Of a stretch of DNA of 64,000 nucleotides, positions 50,592-58,921 are shown piece after piece; within the stretch, counting starts at the first letter, position 1; each line of letters starts with the position of its first letter. The DNA is from an archaeon. Lineage in GTDB: Archaea; Thermoproteota; Thermoprotei_A; Marsarchaeales; Marsarchaeaceae. Below the pieces are notes generated by a model. That model made no database searches. It had not been told where the DNA came from and was given only the letters and a program-made list of their open reading frames with translations. The DNA lies in assembly GCA_021817005.1 (NCBI GenBank), contig JAKAWJ010000003.1, forward strand, positions 42,522 through 106,521, written 5' to 3'. A program made the position numbers and the translations under genes.

Positions 50592-51425
50592 CTACAGGTG
50601 AGCTGTAATTTCCGAGTACAGCTCAGGTCTCCTATCTCTTAGAAATGGTGCTATACGCCGCCTGTCTTCGACTTCAGAGAAATCTGCTTCCGCAATAAAT
50701 ACCTCCTCCTTACGGCCCGCCCTGGATACCACTTTTCCCTTGGGGTCAACCAGCATGCTCTGCCCATAATACTCTTCAGATTGTCCCGGATATTCCGCTC
50801 CGCATCTGTTCAGGCCGGCTACAAATATCGTGTTGAACGACGCATGGGCTCGAAGTTCGAGCTCCCAAAGCTCGGGATAGAACGACGTGCACGTGGGTAC
50901 GAACACGATCTGCGCTCCCTTTAGTGCTTCTATGCGGGGGCCCTCCAAGAAGTGCCTGTCATAACAAAGTATAACTCCGACTTTCACTCCTATGTCACTG
51001 AGGTTGAAGACCGGATATCCTAGGTTTCCTGGCTTAAAGTAAAACTTCTCTTCGTAGTGCGGCAGTTGCGGCAGACTGGCTTTCCTATATTTTCCCGCTA
51101 TTTTTCCATTCGAGTCAATCACAACCGCAGTGTTATAGAATGTTCCGGGAACCTCTGTATCTCGCTCGAAAATCGGAGCTATAACTGCTACGCTCTGGCT
51201 CTGGGCTGCATCGGAAATGGCGCGAATCGTCTCGCCTGGAATGATCTCTGCTAGGTCGAAATACTTCGGGTCCTGCTCGTAGGCAAAATATATCGTGTTA
51301 AACAGCTCCTGAAGACAAACTATTTTTGCTCCAGCTTTGGCGGCGCTCTCAATATGGTTCACTGCCTTCCTGACGTTGTCCTCTTTTCCTAGTGTACAGG
51401 TCATCTGTACTAGTGCGATTTTCAT
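50592..51425 (-). CDS. N-carbamoyl-beta-alanine amidohydrolase (nitrilase superfamily)
   Basis: Hydrolyses N-carbamoyl-beta-alanine (or another carbamoyl amine) to amine, CO2 and ammonia (277 aa). The catalytic triad is visible: Glu in CLQELFNTIYF, Lys in YRKASLPQL, Cys in VILCYDRHF. The YRK.HLPQ-like and GPR..AL segments fit beta-ureidopropionase/N-carbamoylputrescine amidase. Context (hydantoinase, aminotransferase) favours the pyrimidine route. Confidence 0.87.
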   Translation of the reverse strand: MKIALVQMTCTLGKEDNVRKAVNHIESAAKAGAKIVCLQELFNTIYFAYEQDPKYFDLAEIIPGETIRAISDAAQSQSVAVIAPIFERDTEVPGTFYNTAVVIDSNGKIAGKYRKASLPQLPHYEEKFYFKPGNLGYPVFNLSDIGVKVGVILCYDRHFLEGPRIEALKGAQIVFVPTCTSFYPELWELELRAHASFNTIFVAGLNRCGAEYPGQSEEYYGQSMLVDPKGKVVSRAGRKEEVFIAEADFSEVEDRRRIAPFLRDRRPELYSEITAHL

Positions 51426-51460
51426 ATGTTTTCACCCATAGCCTCGCACCAAAGACTTTA

Positions 51461-53212
51461 TCAGGGATGCCTCCTTTGTTCCTGGCCGATCTGCGCCCCC
51501 GCTCCGCCTAATTCGCCTTGCGGCGATTCAGAAAATTGAGCTTCGACTTCCAGACTGGTGTAACCTTTGATGATGTTTCCTTTGAGATGTGGTTGGTAGC
51601 TAGGAATCACCCAAGCTGCCATAAGAATCGTGTATACAACTCCGGATACTAGGAAGGCTGTCACCCAGGAATTGTTATAGAGGAATTGAGACCACGTGGC
51701 CGAGGTTATTCCCCAGTGGTTTAGATAAGTGATTACGATTCCCACTAGGAATCCGATAATCGCTGCGGGATTCACTCCTCCAATATACCTGAACTTACCA
51801 CGTGTCAGAAAGACGTCTCTTAACTCGAACCTGAACCTTCGTAGGACTGCGTAATCAAAGAATATAACCCCTTCAACCCCTCCGAGTAATGCACCGTATG
51901 CCAGTAGCCAACCAAAAACGTACGCGTAGCCCCCACTGCTATAGGCGGAGTATGCTCCAACTGCCAAGCTGAACACAACACCAATCAGTATTCCCCTGAA
52001 CCAGGTCAGCTTCTTTGCATATGTATTTGCTATGTCATAGCCTGGAGCGACAGAATTAGCGAACACATTCACGGTAAAGGTGGCAATTATTATCACGACG
52101 AGCAGGGCATAAGCAAGCAAAGTCGGAAAGTGCAGGGCAATCAAGCCCACCGGATCGTAACCAAAGAGCGATGCCGTGTTTATGTGTATCCATCCCGCGC
52201 TGGCCGCAGCTCCCGCTCCGAGGAGTCCCATTGCTCCCACAACCATCATCATGAGCGGCATCGGAATCTGGCCAAACGTTTGCGAGAACTGGGATTTGGC
52301 GTAACGCGTGTAATCAGGCATGCTCACTGCCATGGTAGCCCAGTACGCAACGTTCGAGTTTAGGAACGCGATAATCGCGAGCCAGTAAGCCGTCCCGGTT
52401 AAAGTGGACTTGTAGCTTGTAATCGGCGTAAAGTTGAAATTTCCTGCAGAGAGAAAGTAATAGAACATCACGGCAAACCCTACTATCATCACTGGGGCGG
52501 CCAGCCTTGCCAGCCATTTCAACGCGGGCTGCGCTTCGATTGGCGGCGACTTCCAAAATAGCAGAAGCTGAGCCACTATAACGAGGGCGAATGTTGTCCA
52601 GAAAACAACAGGGAAGTGCTGGGGTAAGGAGCCTGGTGTCAGGGTGCTGCCAAGCGCGGACAAATTTGCCCCGCTCGAGAGAAGGTAGATGTATCCAGCC
52701 GCTTCAGCAATTATGAATGACTCTACGCCCCACCAGCCCATTGATATAATGGCTCTAATCCACGATGGCACCTGTGCGCCATATATTCCCCAGCGAGTTC
52801 TGGTTAGCTGTGGCTCGGCCATTCCATATCGCGCACCCCCGTGAGACTGGACAAGCGTCGGAATGAGAACTATTAGGTTTCCAAGGAACATGAGAATCAA
52901 CGCAGTGGACCAGTTGAGTCCGAGACCCATACCAACTGCGGAAAGGGTCCATGTTGGTATAATTACGACCATGCCGAGCCAGATTGCAAAGAAAGTCCCG
53001 GCCCCCCAAGTCCTCTTCGCGATGGGCGTAGAATGAAAGTCGGGGTTCCAGAGATAAGACTCCTGTGGAAAAGTTTCGGTTAGCTCAATCTGGCCCCTTT
53101 TCTTATAGAAGGCGGTGCCGGTAGTTTGTGTAAGCTGAGAAGACCCTTCGCGTATTGCCTGCTCAGATGAAATCGGAGTAGGGTTGGTGTCGTCCGGGGA
53201 GCGCGAACCCAT
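51461..53212 (-). CDS. NCS1-family nucleobase/hydantoin permease
   Basis: Membrane transporter of the nucleobase-cation-symport-1 family with 12 hydrophobic segments (583 aa from ATG 53212). It has the N-terminal WNPDFHSTPIAKRTWG segment before helix 1, RARYG-like GGARYGMAEPQLTRTRWGIYG, and VSMPDYTRYAKSQFSQTFGQ, all typical of uracil, allantoin and hydantoin carriers. A minus-strand TATA (cttatacg, about 53236-53243) lies 24-31 nt before 53212, so the open frame to 53272 is probably not used. First gene of the catabolic group. Confidence 0.9.
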   Translation of the reverse strand: MGSRSPDDTNPTPISSEQAIREGSSQLTQTTGTAFYKKRGQIELTETFPQESYLWNPDFHSTPIAKRTWGAGTFFAIWLGMVVIIPTWTLSAVGMGLGLNWSTALILMFLGNLIVLIPTLVQSHGGARYGMAEPQLTRTRWGIYGAQVPSWIRAIISMGWWGVESFIIAEAAGYIYLLSSGANLSALGSTLTPGSLPQHFPVVFWTTFALVIVAQLLLFWKSPPIEAQPALKWLARLAAPVMIVGFAVMFYYFLSAGNFNFTPITSYKSTLTGTAYWLAIIAFLNSNVAYWATMAVSMPDYTRYAKSQFSQTFGQIPMPLMMMVVGAMGLLGAGAAASAGWIHINTASLFGYDPVGLIALHFPTLLAYALLVVIIIATFTVNVFANSVAPGYDIANTYAKKLTWFRGILIGVVFSLAVGAYSAYSSGGYAYVFGWLLAYGALLGGVEGVIFFDYAVLRRFRFELRDVFLTRGKFRYIGGVNPAAIIGFLVGIVITYLNHWGITSATWSQFLYNNSWVTAFLVSGVVYTILMAAWVIPSYQPHLKGNIIKGYTSLEVEAQFSESPQGELGGAGAQIGQEQRRHP

Positions 53213-53333
53213 GACCGAGCACAGCCCTGAACTCCCGTATAAGTACTCTGTATCAGGCTCACGATTGCGCATCTGGGCTTGTCTGGAGCTCGACGGGATT
53301 CCATCGTGAGGCTGACGAAGCCTGGAATAGGTC

Positions 53334-53341
53334 TTTATATA
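53334..53341 (+). promoter_or_regulatory. TATA box of the YtcJ-like amidohydrolase
   Basis: tttatata 29-36 nt before the TTG start at 53370, divergent from the NCS1 permease promoter. Confidence 0.65.
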
Positions 53342-53369
53342 CAGCTCGGAGGGCCGCTCTGGGCGAAGA

Positions 53370-54782
53370 TTGTTCGACTTGCTACTAGAAAACTGCTCGA
53401 TCTTTGGTCGCGAAGACGCCTATGCTATGGGCGTAAAGAATGGCGAGATTTCATTCATAGGCAAGGATCCAAAGGAGCAATCAAAGGACACTCGAGATTT
53501 GGCCGGGAGCTGGGTGCTTCCGGGTTTCGTTGACGGTCACACTCACCTTCTCACCCTTGGCTTGGAGCATCTTCGTACAAGCCTCGTGGCAACACGCTCC
53601 AAAGTTGAGGCGATAGAATTGCTGAGGAAGGCGACCAATACTCGAGCCCCAGTAGTAGCCTACAATTGGGACGAGTCAAGATGGCGGGAAAAGGATTACT
53701 TGCGGAAGGGGGACCTCGATTTCACGAGTTTGCCTGTAGTTGCATATCGAAGAGACGGGCATATGGCCACGCTGAATACCGCGGCGCTCAGAATCGTTCA
53801 CAGGGAGGATGCGAATGACGGGATACTGAAAGAGTCAGACCTAGGGCTCCTTGAGCCACTCGTAGAACCCGATAGGGCGGAGCGGCTTGAGGCGCTCAAT
53901 ATCGCGCTCAGTGTAGCGCTGCGCGAAGGTGTCACTGCCGTGCGTGACAATGTGGATAGAGACACGCTCCAAGCGTATGATGAGCTCGAGAAGCCGCTCA
54001 CCGTTGTCCGTATGATCTACAATGACGAACTGTATGCCGACTACCGGCAGGGCCCTGAAAATTGGGGAGTGAAGACATTTCTGGACGGTTCAATCGGCTC
54101 GCGTACAGCCGCCCATCTTGGCTGGCCAGGGCAAAATTTGAGGGCAAACAAAGAAGAATTCCGGGCACACTGCCAGAAGCTATGGAAAATGGGAATCCCA
54201 GTTGCCGCACATGCGATTGGAGAACTGGCGACCTCTATAGCCGTAAAAACGTTTGCTCCAAGTTCCAGAACGAATTCCATTGAACACTTTGAGCTAGTCG
54301 AGGAGGAAACGCTGGACGAACTCAACGCTTCGAACACTCTTCTTTCTTGCCAGCCGAACTTTCTCGAATGGGCTCTTCCTGGAGGCATGTACGAGGAAAG
54401 ACTGGGAACAGAGTGGCTAGAGCGCAATAACAATTACAGGGACTTTTTGAAAAGAGGATTCAAGCTTGGATTTGGCTCTGATACAATGCCGCTCGGTCCG
54501 ATGTATGGCATCCATTACGCGGTCAACTCTCCCTATCCAGGTCAGCATCTATCGCTCGAAGAGGCAATCACTTGCTATACAAGTGGCAGCGCGCGGCTTC
54601 TGGGTTTGGACGATACTTTGGGTAGAATCAAAGTAGGCCTGAATGCAGATTTCGCAGTATTCCCCCCAGGCCTTCCCAACCGAGTCAGCAGTTTAAAAGA
54701 GATAAAGCCAATCGCGACAATTGTACGTGGGAAAGTGGCGTATGCCCGCCCGGGCGGAGTCTTGCGACTTGGCAGGCAGTAG
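53370..54782 (+). CDS. YtcJ-like amidohydrolase
   Basis: Metal-dependent hydrolase of the COG1574 group (470 aa, TTG start). VLPGFVDGHTHLLTLG carries the first HxH, LDGSIGSRTAAHLGWPG and HAIGELATSIAV follow, then IEHFELVEEETL, LGFGSDTMPLGPMYG (last Asp) and GRIKVGLNADFAVFP. The substrate of this group is rarely known; amides and N-formyl compounds have been found. Its position next to the permease suggests another catabolic hydrolase of the same pathway or an exit of a side product. Confidence 0.83.
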   Translation: MFDLLLENCSIFGREDAYAMGVKNGEISFIGKDPKEQSKDTRDLAGSWVLPGFVDGHTHLLTLGLEHLRTSLVATRSKVEAIELLRKATNTRAPVVAYNWDESRWREKDYLRKGDLDFTSLPVVAYRRDGHMATLNTAALRIVHREDANDGILKESDLGLLEPLVEPDRAERLEALNIALSVALREGVTAVRDNVDRDTLQAYDELEKPLTVVRMIYNDELYADYRQGPENWGVKTFLDGSIGSRTAAHLGWPGQNLRANKEEFRAHCQKLWKMGIPVAAHAIGELATSIAVKTFAPSSRTNSIEHFELVEEETLDELNASNTLLSCQPNFLEWALPGGMYEERLGTEWLERNNNYRDFLKRGFKLGFGSDTMPLGPMYGIHYAVNSPYPGQHLSLEEAITCYTSGSARLLGLDDTLGRIKVGLNADFAVFPPGLPNRVSSLKEIKPIATIVRGKVAYARPGGVLRLGRQ

Positions 54783-54953
54783 GAGAGCAGCTGCGGATGA
54801 CTGAGGGTGTAAGTGCCGCCTTGGCCATCCAGTGACGGGTTCCAAATCAGTCTTGGGTCTCTAGGGAATGCCCGGTAAGCGCGTCAAGTGCGAAAGCAGG
54901 GCGGAGCGCTCTTATACGCCGAAAGCCCTCTAGTCGCCAAAGGTCACCCGCGA

Positions 54954-56942
54954 TTGGCAAAAGTTCTAGTAACTGCCGCCCTGCCATGTGCGAATGAAGA
55001 ATTGTACATTGGTCGCCTCAGGACCTTCGTGACTGCGGATATCTTCGTTCGCATGCGCCGGGCACTTGGTGACGACGTGCTGTTTATTTGCGGGACAGAC
55101 GAGCATTGCACATCCGCGGCGCTTCGGGCTTCGAGCGAAGGGGTATCCACCCTCGAGATAACCACTAGGTATCACGACTTGGACAAACAAGTTCTCGCGC
55201 GGGCCGGCATTAATTTCGATTACTTTGGGAGAACCACGAGCCGAGTTCATCACGAAACGGTCCAGTGGTTTTTTGCTAGGCTACAGGAGAAGGGCGCCGT
55301 CGAGTCGGTTCAGACCGAAGAGAACTACTGCAGAAAGGACAAGAGATTTCTTCCCGACCGTTATGTGAACGGCAAATGCGGGTTCTGTGGTTACCTGGGG
55401 GCACGCGGAGACGGATGTGAAAACTGCGGCCGTATGTTGGATAAACAGGGCTTGCTTGAGCCTGTTTGCGCGCTATGCGGCGAGTCCACAGAAAAAAGGC
55501 CCACCTGGCACTGGTATCTCCGCCTTGAAGACTTTCACGACCGTATCAAGGAACGGATATCCACTAGTGAGCCAATGCTTCCGGTTTACGGTCAGGAATT
55601 CCTGCTCAAACAGTTTCTTTCAGCAAGCCTCGAAAATTTCAGCATATCTCGTGACTTGGAGTGGGGCGTGCCGGTCCCTCTAGCTGGTGCTGAGGGGAAG
55701 GTGTTTTCCGATTGGTTCGACGCACTCATCGGCTATGTCAGCTTCGCCAAGGAAGCGGTTCAGGGAAGGAGCGGAGCAAGCTGGGAGGATTACTGGAAGG
55801 ACCCGACGTCTAGGATTGTCCACTTTATTGGCAAGGGGTTCGTGTATCAACATGCGATTTTCTGGCCCGCAATGCTCCTAGGAACAGAACTTCGATTGCC
55901 GAACAGTATCGTAGCGAGCGGTCACGCGAACCTCGAAGGGAAGAGAATGTCCAAGAGCTCGGGCTGGACGATTCTGGCGGAGGATTTTCTTGAGCAGTTT
56001 GACCCGGACTTCTTGCGGTATTACCTAATCGGTGGTGCATCTCTAAGTGGAGATCTTGACTTCAAGTTCAAAGAGTTTCAGGAACGGGTGAACGCCGACT
56101 TAGTTGACACGCTTGGCAGCTTTGTGCACCGTGCATTGCGTTTTGTGAGCGATAAATTCGGTGGGAAGGTGCCGACGCCGACAGAATTTACACCGGAGGA
56201 TAAGGAGTTCATTGTAAGGGTTGCGGATGTCAAGAAGAGAGTGATCGAATCCATTGATTCGTTTGAGTTCACGTCTGGTCTTCAGGCTATAATCTCGCTC
56301 GCAAGAGACGGCAACAACTATCTAACAAAGAGCGCTCCCTGGAACCTCTTAAGGTCTGACACGAAGAGAGCAGAAACTGTGATTTATGTTTCCGTATATC
56401 TTGCGCGGGCGCTCGAAATACTTTCTGCACCATATCTGCCTAACTTTGCGGAGAAGACCAGTGTAATGTTGGGTGCTAGCTCACAAGAGGGTGGTTACGG
56501 AGCGCTGGAAAGAGAGCTCGCCTCCGGCTCTGTGATAGGGCATCCTGCTCCGCCATACCAGAAGGTGACTGAGCAGATGATATCTGATATGATGCTTCGG
56601 ATGAGTGCTAGAAACCGCGAAGAGGTTGACATTAGCTATTTCGCGAAACTCGATATTCGGGTGGCCACTATAGTGGCGGCAGAGAAAGTAACCGATGCAA
56701 AGAAACTTCTGAGGCTGCGCGTCCGCATGGGTAAAGAGACAAAGACGATAGTGTCCGGTATAGCTGACCAGTACACACCAGCTGACCTAGTAGGGAAGAA
56801 AATAGTTGTGATAAACAATCTTAAGCCGTCAAGATTCGCGGGTGTCGTGTCGCAGGGAATGCTTCTCGCCGCGGAAGCTGGCGGGGCGGTCTCAATATTG
56901 GTCCCTCTCAATGATATCGAAGACGGTGCTCGGGTGCACTAA
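54954..56942 (+). CDS. metG: Methionyl-tRNA synthetase with atypical HIGH motif
   Basis: Class I synthetase, 662 aa from TTG 54954 (MAKVLVTAALPC); the frame is open to GTG 54888, but a TATA box (cttatacg, 54911-54918) favours 54954. The HIGH signature is replaced by YIGR (ANEELYIGRL), while KRMSKSSG near residue 330 is intact. Zinc fingers CGFCGYLGARGDGCENCG and CALCG are typical of the archaeal form. The C-terminal 110 residues are a Trbp111-like tRNA-binding domain (FAKLDIRVATIVAAEKV). The tRNA methylthiotransferase start follows the stop directly. Confidence 0.92.
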   Translation: MAKVLVTAALPCANEELYIGRLRTFVTADIFVRMRRALGDDVLFICGTDEHCTSAALRASSEGVSTLEITTRYHDLDKQVLARAGINFDYFGRTTSRVHHETVQWFFARLQEKGAVESVQTEENYCRKDKRFLPDRYVNGKCGFCGYLGARGDGCENCGRMLDKQGLLEPVCALCGESTEKRPTWHWYLRLEDFHDRIKERISTSEPMLPVYGQEFLLKQFLSASLENFSISRDLEWGVPVPLAGAEGKVFSDWFDALIGYVSFAKEAVQGRSGASWEDYWKDPTSRIVHFIGKGFVYQHAIFWPAMLLGTELRLPNSIVASGHANLEGKRMSKSSGWTILAEDFLEQFDPDFLRYYLIGGASLSGDLDFKFKEFQERVNADLVDTLGSFVHRALRFVSDKFGGKVPTPTEFTPEDKEFIVRVADVKKRVIESIDSFEFTSGLQAIISLARDGNNYLTKSAPWNLLRSDTKRAETVIYVSVYLARALEILSAPYLPNFAEKTSVMLGASSQEGGYGALERELASGSVIGHPAPPYQKVTEQMISDMMLRMSARNREEVDISYFAKLDIRVATIVAAEKVTDAKKLLRLRVRMGKETKTIVSGIADQYTPADLVGKKIVVINNLKPSRFAGVVSQGMLLAAEAGGAVSILVPLNDIEDGARVH

Positions 56943-58232
56943 GTGGATCATTTGAAATTGAATTCACAAAGAGTGGCCTTTCGGACATATGGATGTACCA
57001 TGAACCAAGCCGATGCACAGGTTGCGGAGAGTTTCGTGAGATTGAACGGATTCACAGTCACCGAGGAATCGCAGGCCGATACAATAGTGGTGTTTTCGTG
57101 TGCAGTGCGAAACGAAACCGAAGACCGAATAGTTTCAGATGCAAAAAAATTCAGTAGGCTGGGGAAGCGCGTGGTGATAACTAGCTGTTTGGCAAACTCC
57201 CGGCCTGGACGGTTGAAGGAAGAACTTCCGAGCGCTATAATTATGCGAGGCGGTGATTCCGAGGGACTTATCGATGCGATACGCGCACGACCGGGCTCAA
57301 TTCTCCACGGTGGTCGAACCCTGAGCCTTACTGGTTTAGAGGCGACTACTGTAACAAGAGTCTACCCTGTGAAGATATCCCAAGGTTGTACAAGTAACTG
57401 CCACTTTTGTATTACGAAGCTTGCGCGGCCCACCATGTGGTGCAGACCATCAGCGGAGATTGAGCAGGCTGTTCGGAACGCAGTGGGAAGAGGCGCGGTC
57501 GAAATCGACCTGACATCAATGGACAACGCTGATTATCTGGAACCTCCATCTATTAGGCTGCCTCAGCTAGTTGAAAGGATTGTATCCGCGGTCAGGGGAA
57601 ATTATATGATTCGTGTAGGAATGATGAACCCTAGCGGCGCGCTGGGATTCTGGAATGAATTGGAGGTAGTACTAAAGCACGACAAGGTTTTCAAGTTTCT
57701 ACACTTGCCAATCCAGGCAGGGGACGCGAGGGTAGTGAGGAGCATGAATAGAGACTACGACCCGTGGGCAGTCGTGGATGAAGTCAGAAGAATCAAAGCA
57801 AATGTCGCCGGACTGAGAGTGGCAACGGATGTGATGGTAGGGTATCCTGCGGAAGACGAGGACGCCTTTCGTAACACTCTCAGCTTGGTTGAAAGCGGAG
57901 CGTTCGACAAGGTGCACATGTTCCGGTTCACGCCAAGGCCCCACACGCGTGCGTCTTTCCTTGACCAGCTTGATGAACGGGTGAAAAAACGTAGAAGTGA
58001 GCAGGCGGCCAAGGCTGTAGAAAGGGTCCACTTCTCCAAACTGTCAAGTTTAGTAGGAAGCGATTGCGAAGTTCTGGTTACGGCAGCGCGAGAGGGCGAA
58101 AGGTGCGAGGGAAGGACCACAAATTACGCGAAGGTCTATCTGCCCTGCGATCCCGGCTTACTGGGGGGGTGGGTGCACGCTCGGATTATCGGTGCGACCT
58201 CGGAACACCTAGTGGGTGAACCAGTGAGATGA
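56943..58232 (+). CDS. tRNA-t6A37 methylthiotransferase (CDKAL1/MtaB-like)
   Basis: Radical SAM methylthiotransferase making ms2t6A37 (429 aa, GTG start). N-terminal UPF0004 domain with FRTYGCTMNQADAQ and cysteines for a second Fe-S cluster (CAVRNETEDR, SCLAN). Then CTSNCHFCITKLARP with the CxxxCxxC cluster, and a C-terminal TRAM domain (CEVLVTAAREGERCEGRTTNYAKV). The archaeal/eukaryotic CDKAL1 group is the best fit. Forms a run with metG and the RNase P subunit. Confidence 0.9.
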   Translation: MDHLKLNSQRVAFRTYGCTMNQADAQVAESFVRLNGFTVTEESQADTIVVFSCAVRNETEDRIVSDAKKFSRLGKRVVITSCLANSRPGRLKEELPSAIIMRGGDSEGLIDAIRARPGSILHGGRTLSLTGLEATTVTRVYPVKISQGCTSNCHFCITKLARPTMWCRPSAEIEQAVRNAVGRGAVEIDLTSMDNADYLEPPSIRLPQLVERIVSAVRGNYMIRVGMMNPSGALGFWNELEVVLKHDKVFKFLHLPIQAGDARVVRSMNRDYDPWAVVDEVRRIKANVAGLRVATDVMVGYPAEDEDAFRNTLSLVESGAFDKVHMFRFTPRPHTRASFLDQLDERVKKRRSEQAAKAVERVHFSKLSSLVGSDCEVLVTAAREGERCEGRTTNYAKVYLPCDPGLLGGWVHARIIGATSEHLVGEPVR

Positions 58233-58526
58233 ATGCGTGTGGTCAAAAAACAGAAACTGAATGGGTCCGATGTCCGGCGTCTGATAACTGAGGCAATTGC
58301 TGCGTCGACACTGGACCTCCCGCTTGCCAATACGAAGCTATCCCAGGCATGGGACGCCTGCCTTAGAGGAAACCTCAAGGTCCCTAAGCTGCTGCGTGTG
58401 ATCAGGTGCAAGAAGTGTGGGGTGTTACTTATGCCAGCTCGTACTGCATCCGTCAGGTTGATAGAAGGGCGAGCGATATGGCGGTGCGGCAGCTGTGGTG
58501 CGGAGAAACACTTCCGTTATGCATAA
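58233..58526 (+). CDS. rnp4: RNase P protein subunit Rpr2/Rpp21 (RNP4)
   Basis: 97-aa zinc-binding protein of archaeal RNase P. Helical N-terminus (AIAASTLDLPLANTKLSQAWDACLRGN), then the ribbon CKKCGVLLMPARTASVRL and CGSCGAEKHFRY with the four zinc ligands. The ATG follows the previous stop directly. It sits 14 nt before tRNA-Val, itself an RNase P substrate. Confidence 0.85.
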   Translation: MRVVKKQKLNGSDVRRLITEAIAASTLDLPLANTKLSQAWDACLRGNLKVPKLLRVIRCKKCGVLLMPARTASVRLIEGRAIWRCGSCGAEKHFRYA

Positions 58527-58540
58527 GCTCGTGTGTCCGC

Positions 58541-58615
58541 GGGTCAGTCGTCCAGCCTGGTCAGGACGCCACCCTTACACGGTGGAGGTCGCCGGTTCGA
58601 ATCCGGCCTGACCCA
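58541..58615 (+). tRNA. tRNA-Val (anticodon TAC)
   Basis: Acceptor GGGTCAG/CTGACCC with discriminator A, anticodon stem CCACC/GGTGG around CTTACAC (TAC), T-arm GCCGG-TTCGAAT-CCGGC. No intron. CCA not encoded. Possibly co-transcribed with rnp4. Confidence 0.95.
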
Positions 58616-58763
58616 ATCCGGGGATGCTCTTTACGTTGGCTACCAATCGGGAAAATGACTACTTGGAGGTATCGCTGGATCTATAATCGGTTAAAACCCT
58701 CGTCGTCATTTGGCACCGAAGCGCTCATGCTGCAAAACGGGGTTGAGTAGACAAATACCGAAA

Positions 58764-58771
58764 TGTATATA
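58764..58771 (+). promoter_or_regulatory. TATA box before the large membrane protein
   Basis: tgtatata lies 25-32 nt before a GTG at 58796 (small ORF) and about 110 nt before the TTG 58881 of the large protein. Confidence 0.6.
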
Positions 58772-58795
58772 GGACCTAGTTCTGAAGCAGGACTC

Positions 58796-58921
58796 GTGGA
58801 TCGATTAGGGCCAAAGTGTGACTTGGCTGGAATTCGGTTCGCCCATTCCCTCCTTTTGTGTTTGACCCTGTACTCTTTGCTTGAGTTCTGTGTCCGGGGG
58901 ACTCGTGATCGCCTTGAGTAA
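58796..58921 (+). CDS. Possible leaderless small ORF (41 aa) overlapping the next gene
   Basis: Starts at GTG at the distance from the TATA box expected of a leaderless gene. It encodes MDRLGPKCDLAG, a hydrophobic stretch (FAHSLLLCLTLYSLLEFCV) and a basic tail, ending at TAA 58921, 41 bp inside the following gene in another frame. It could be an upstream ORF that couples translation. No homology recognised. Confidence 0.35.
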   Translation: MDRLGPKCDLAGIRFAHSLLLCLTLYSLLEFCVRGTRDRLE

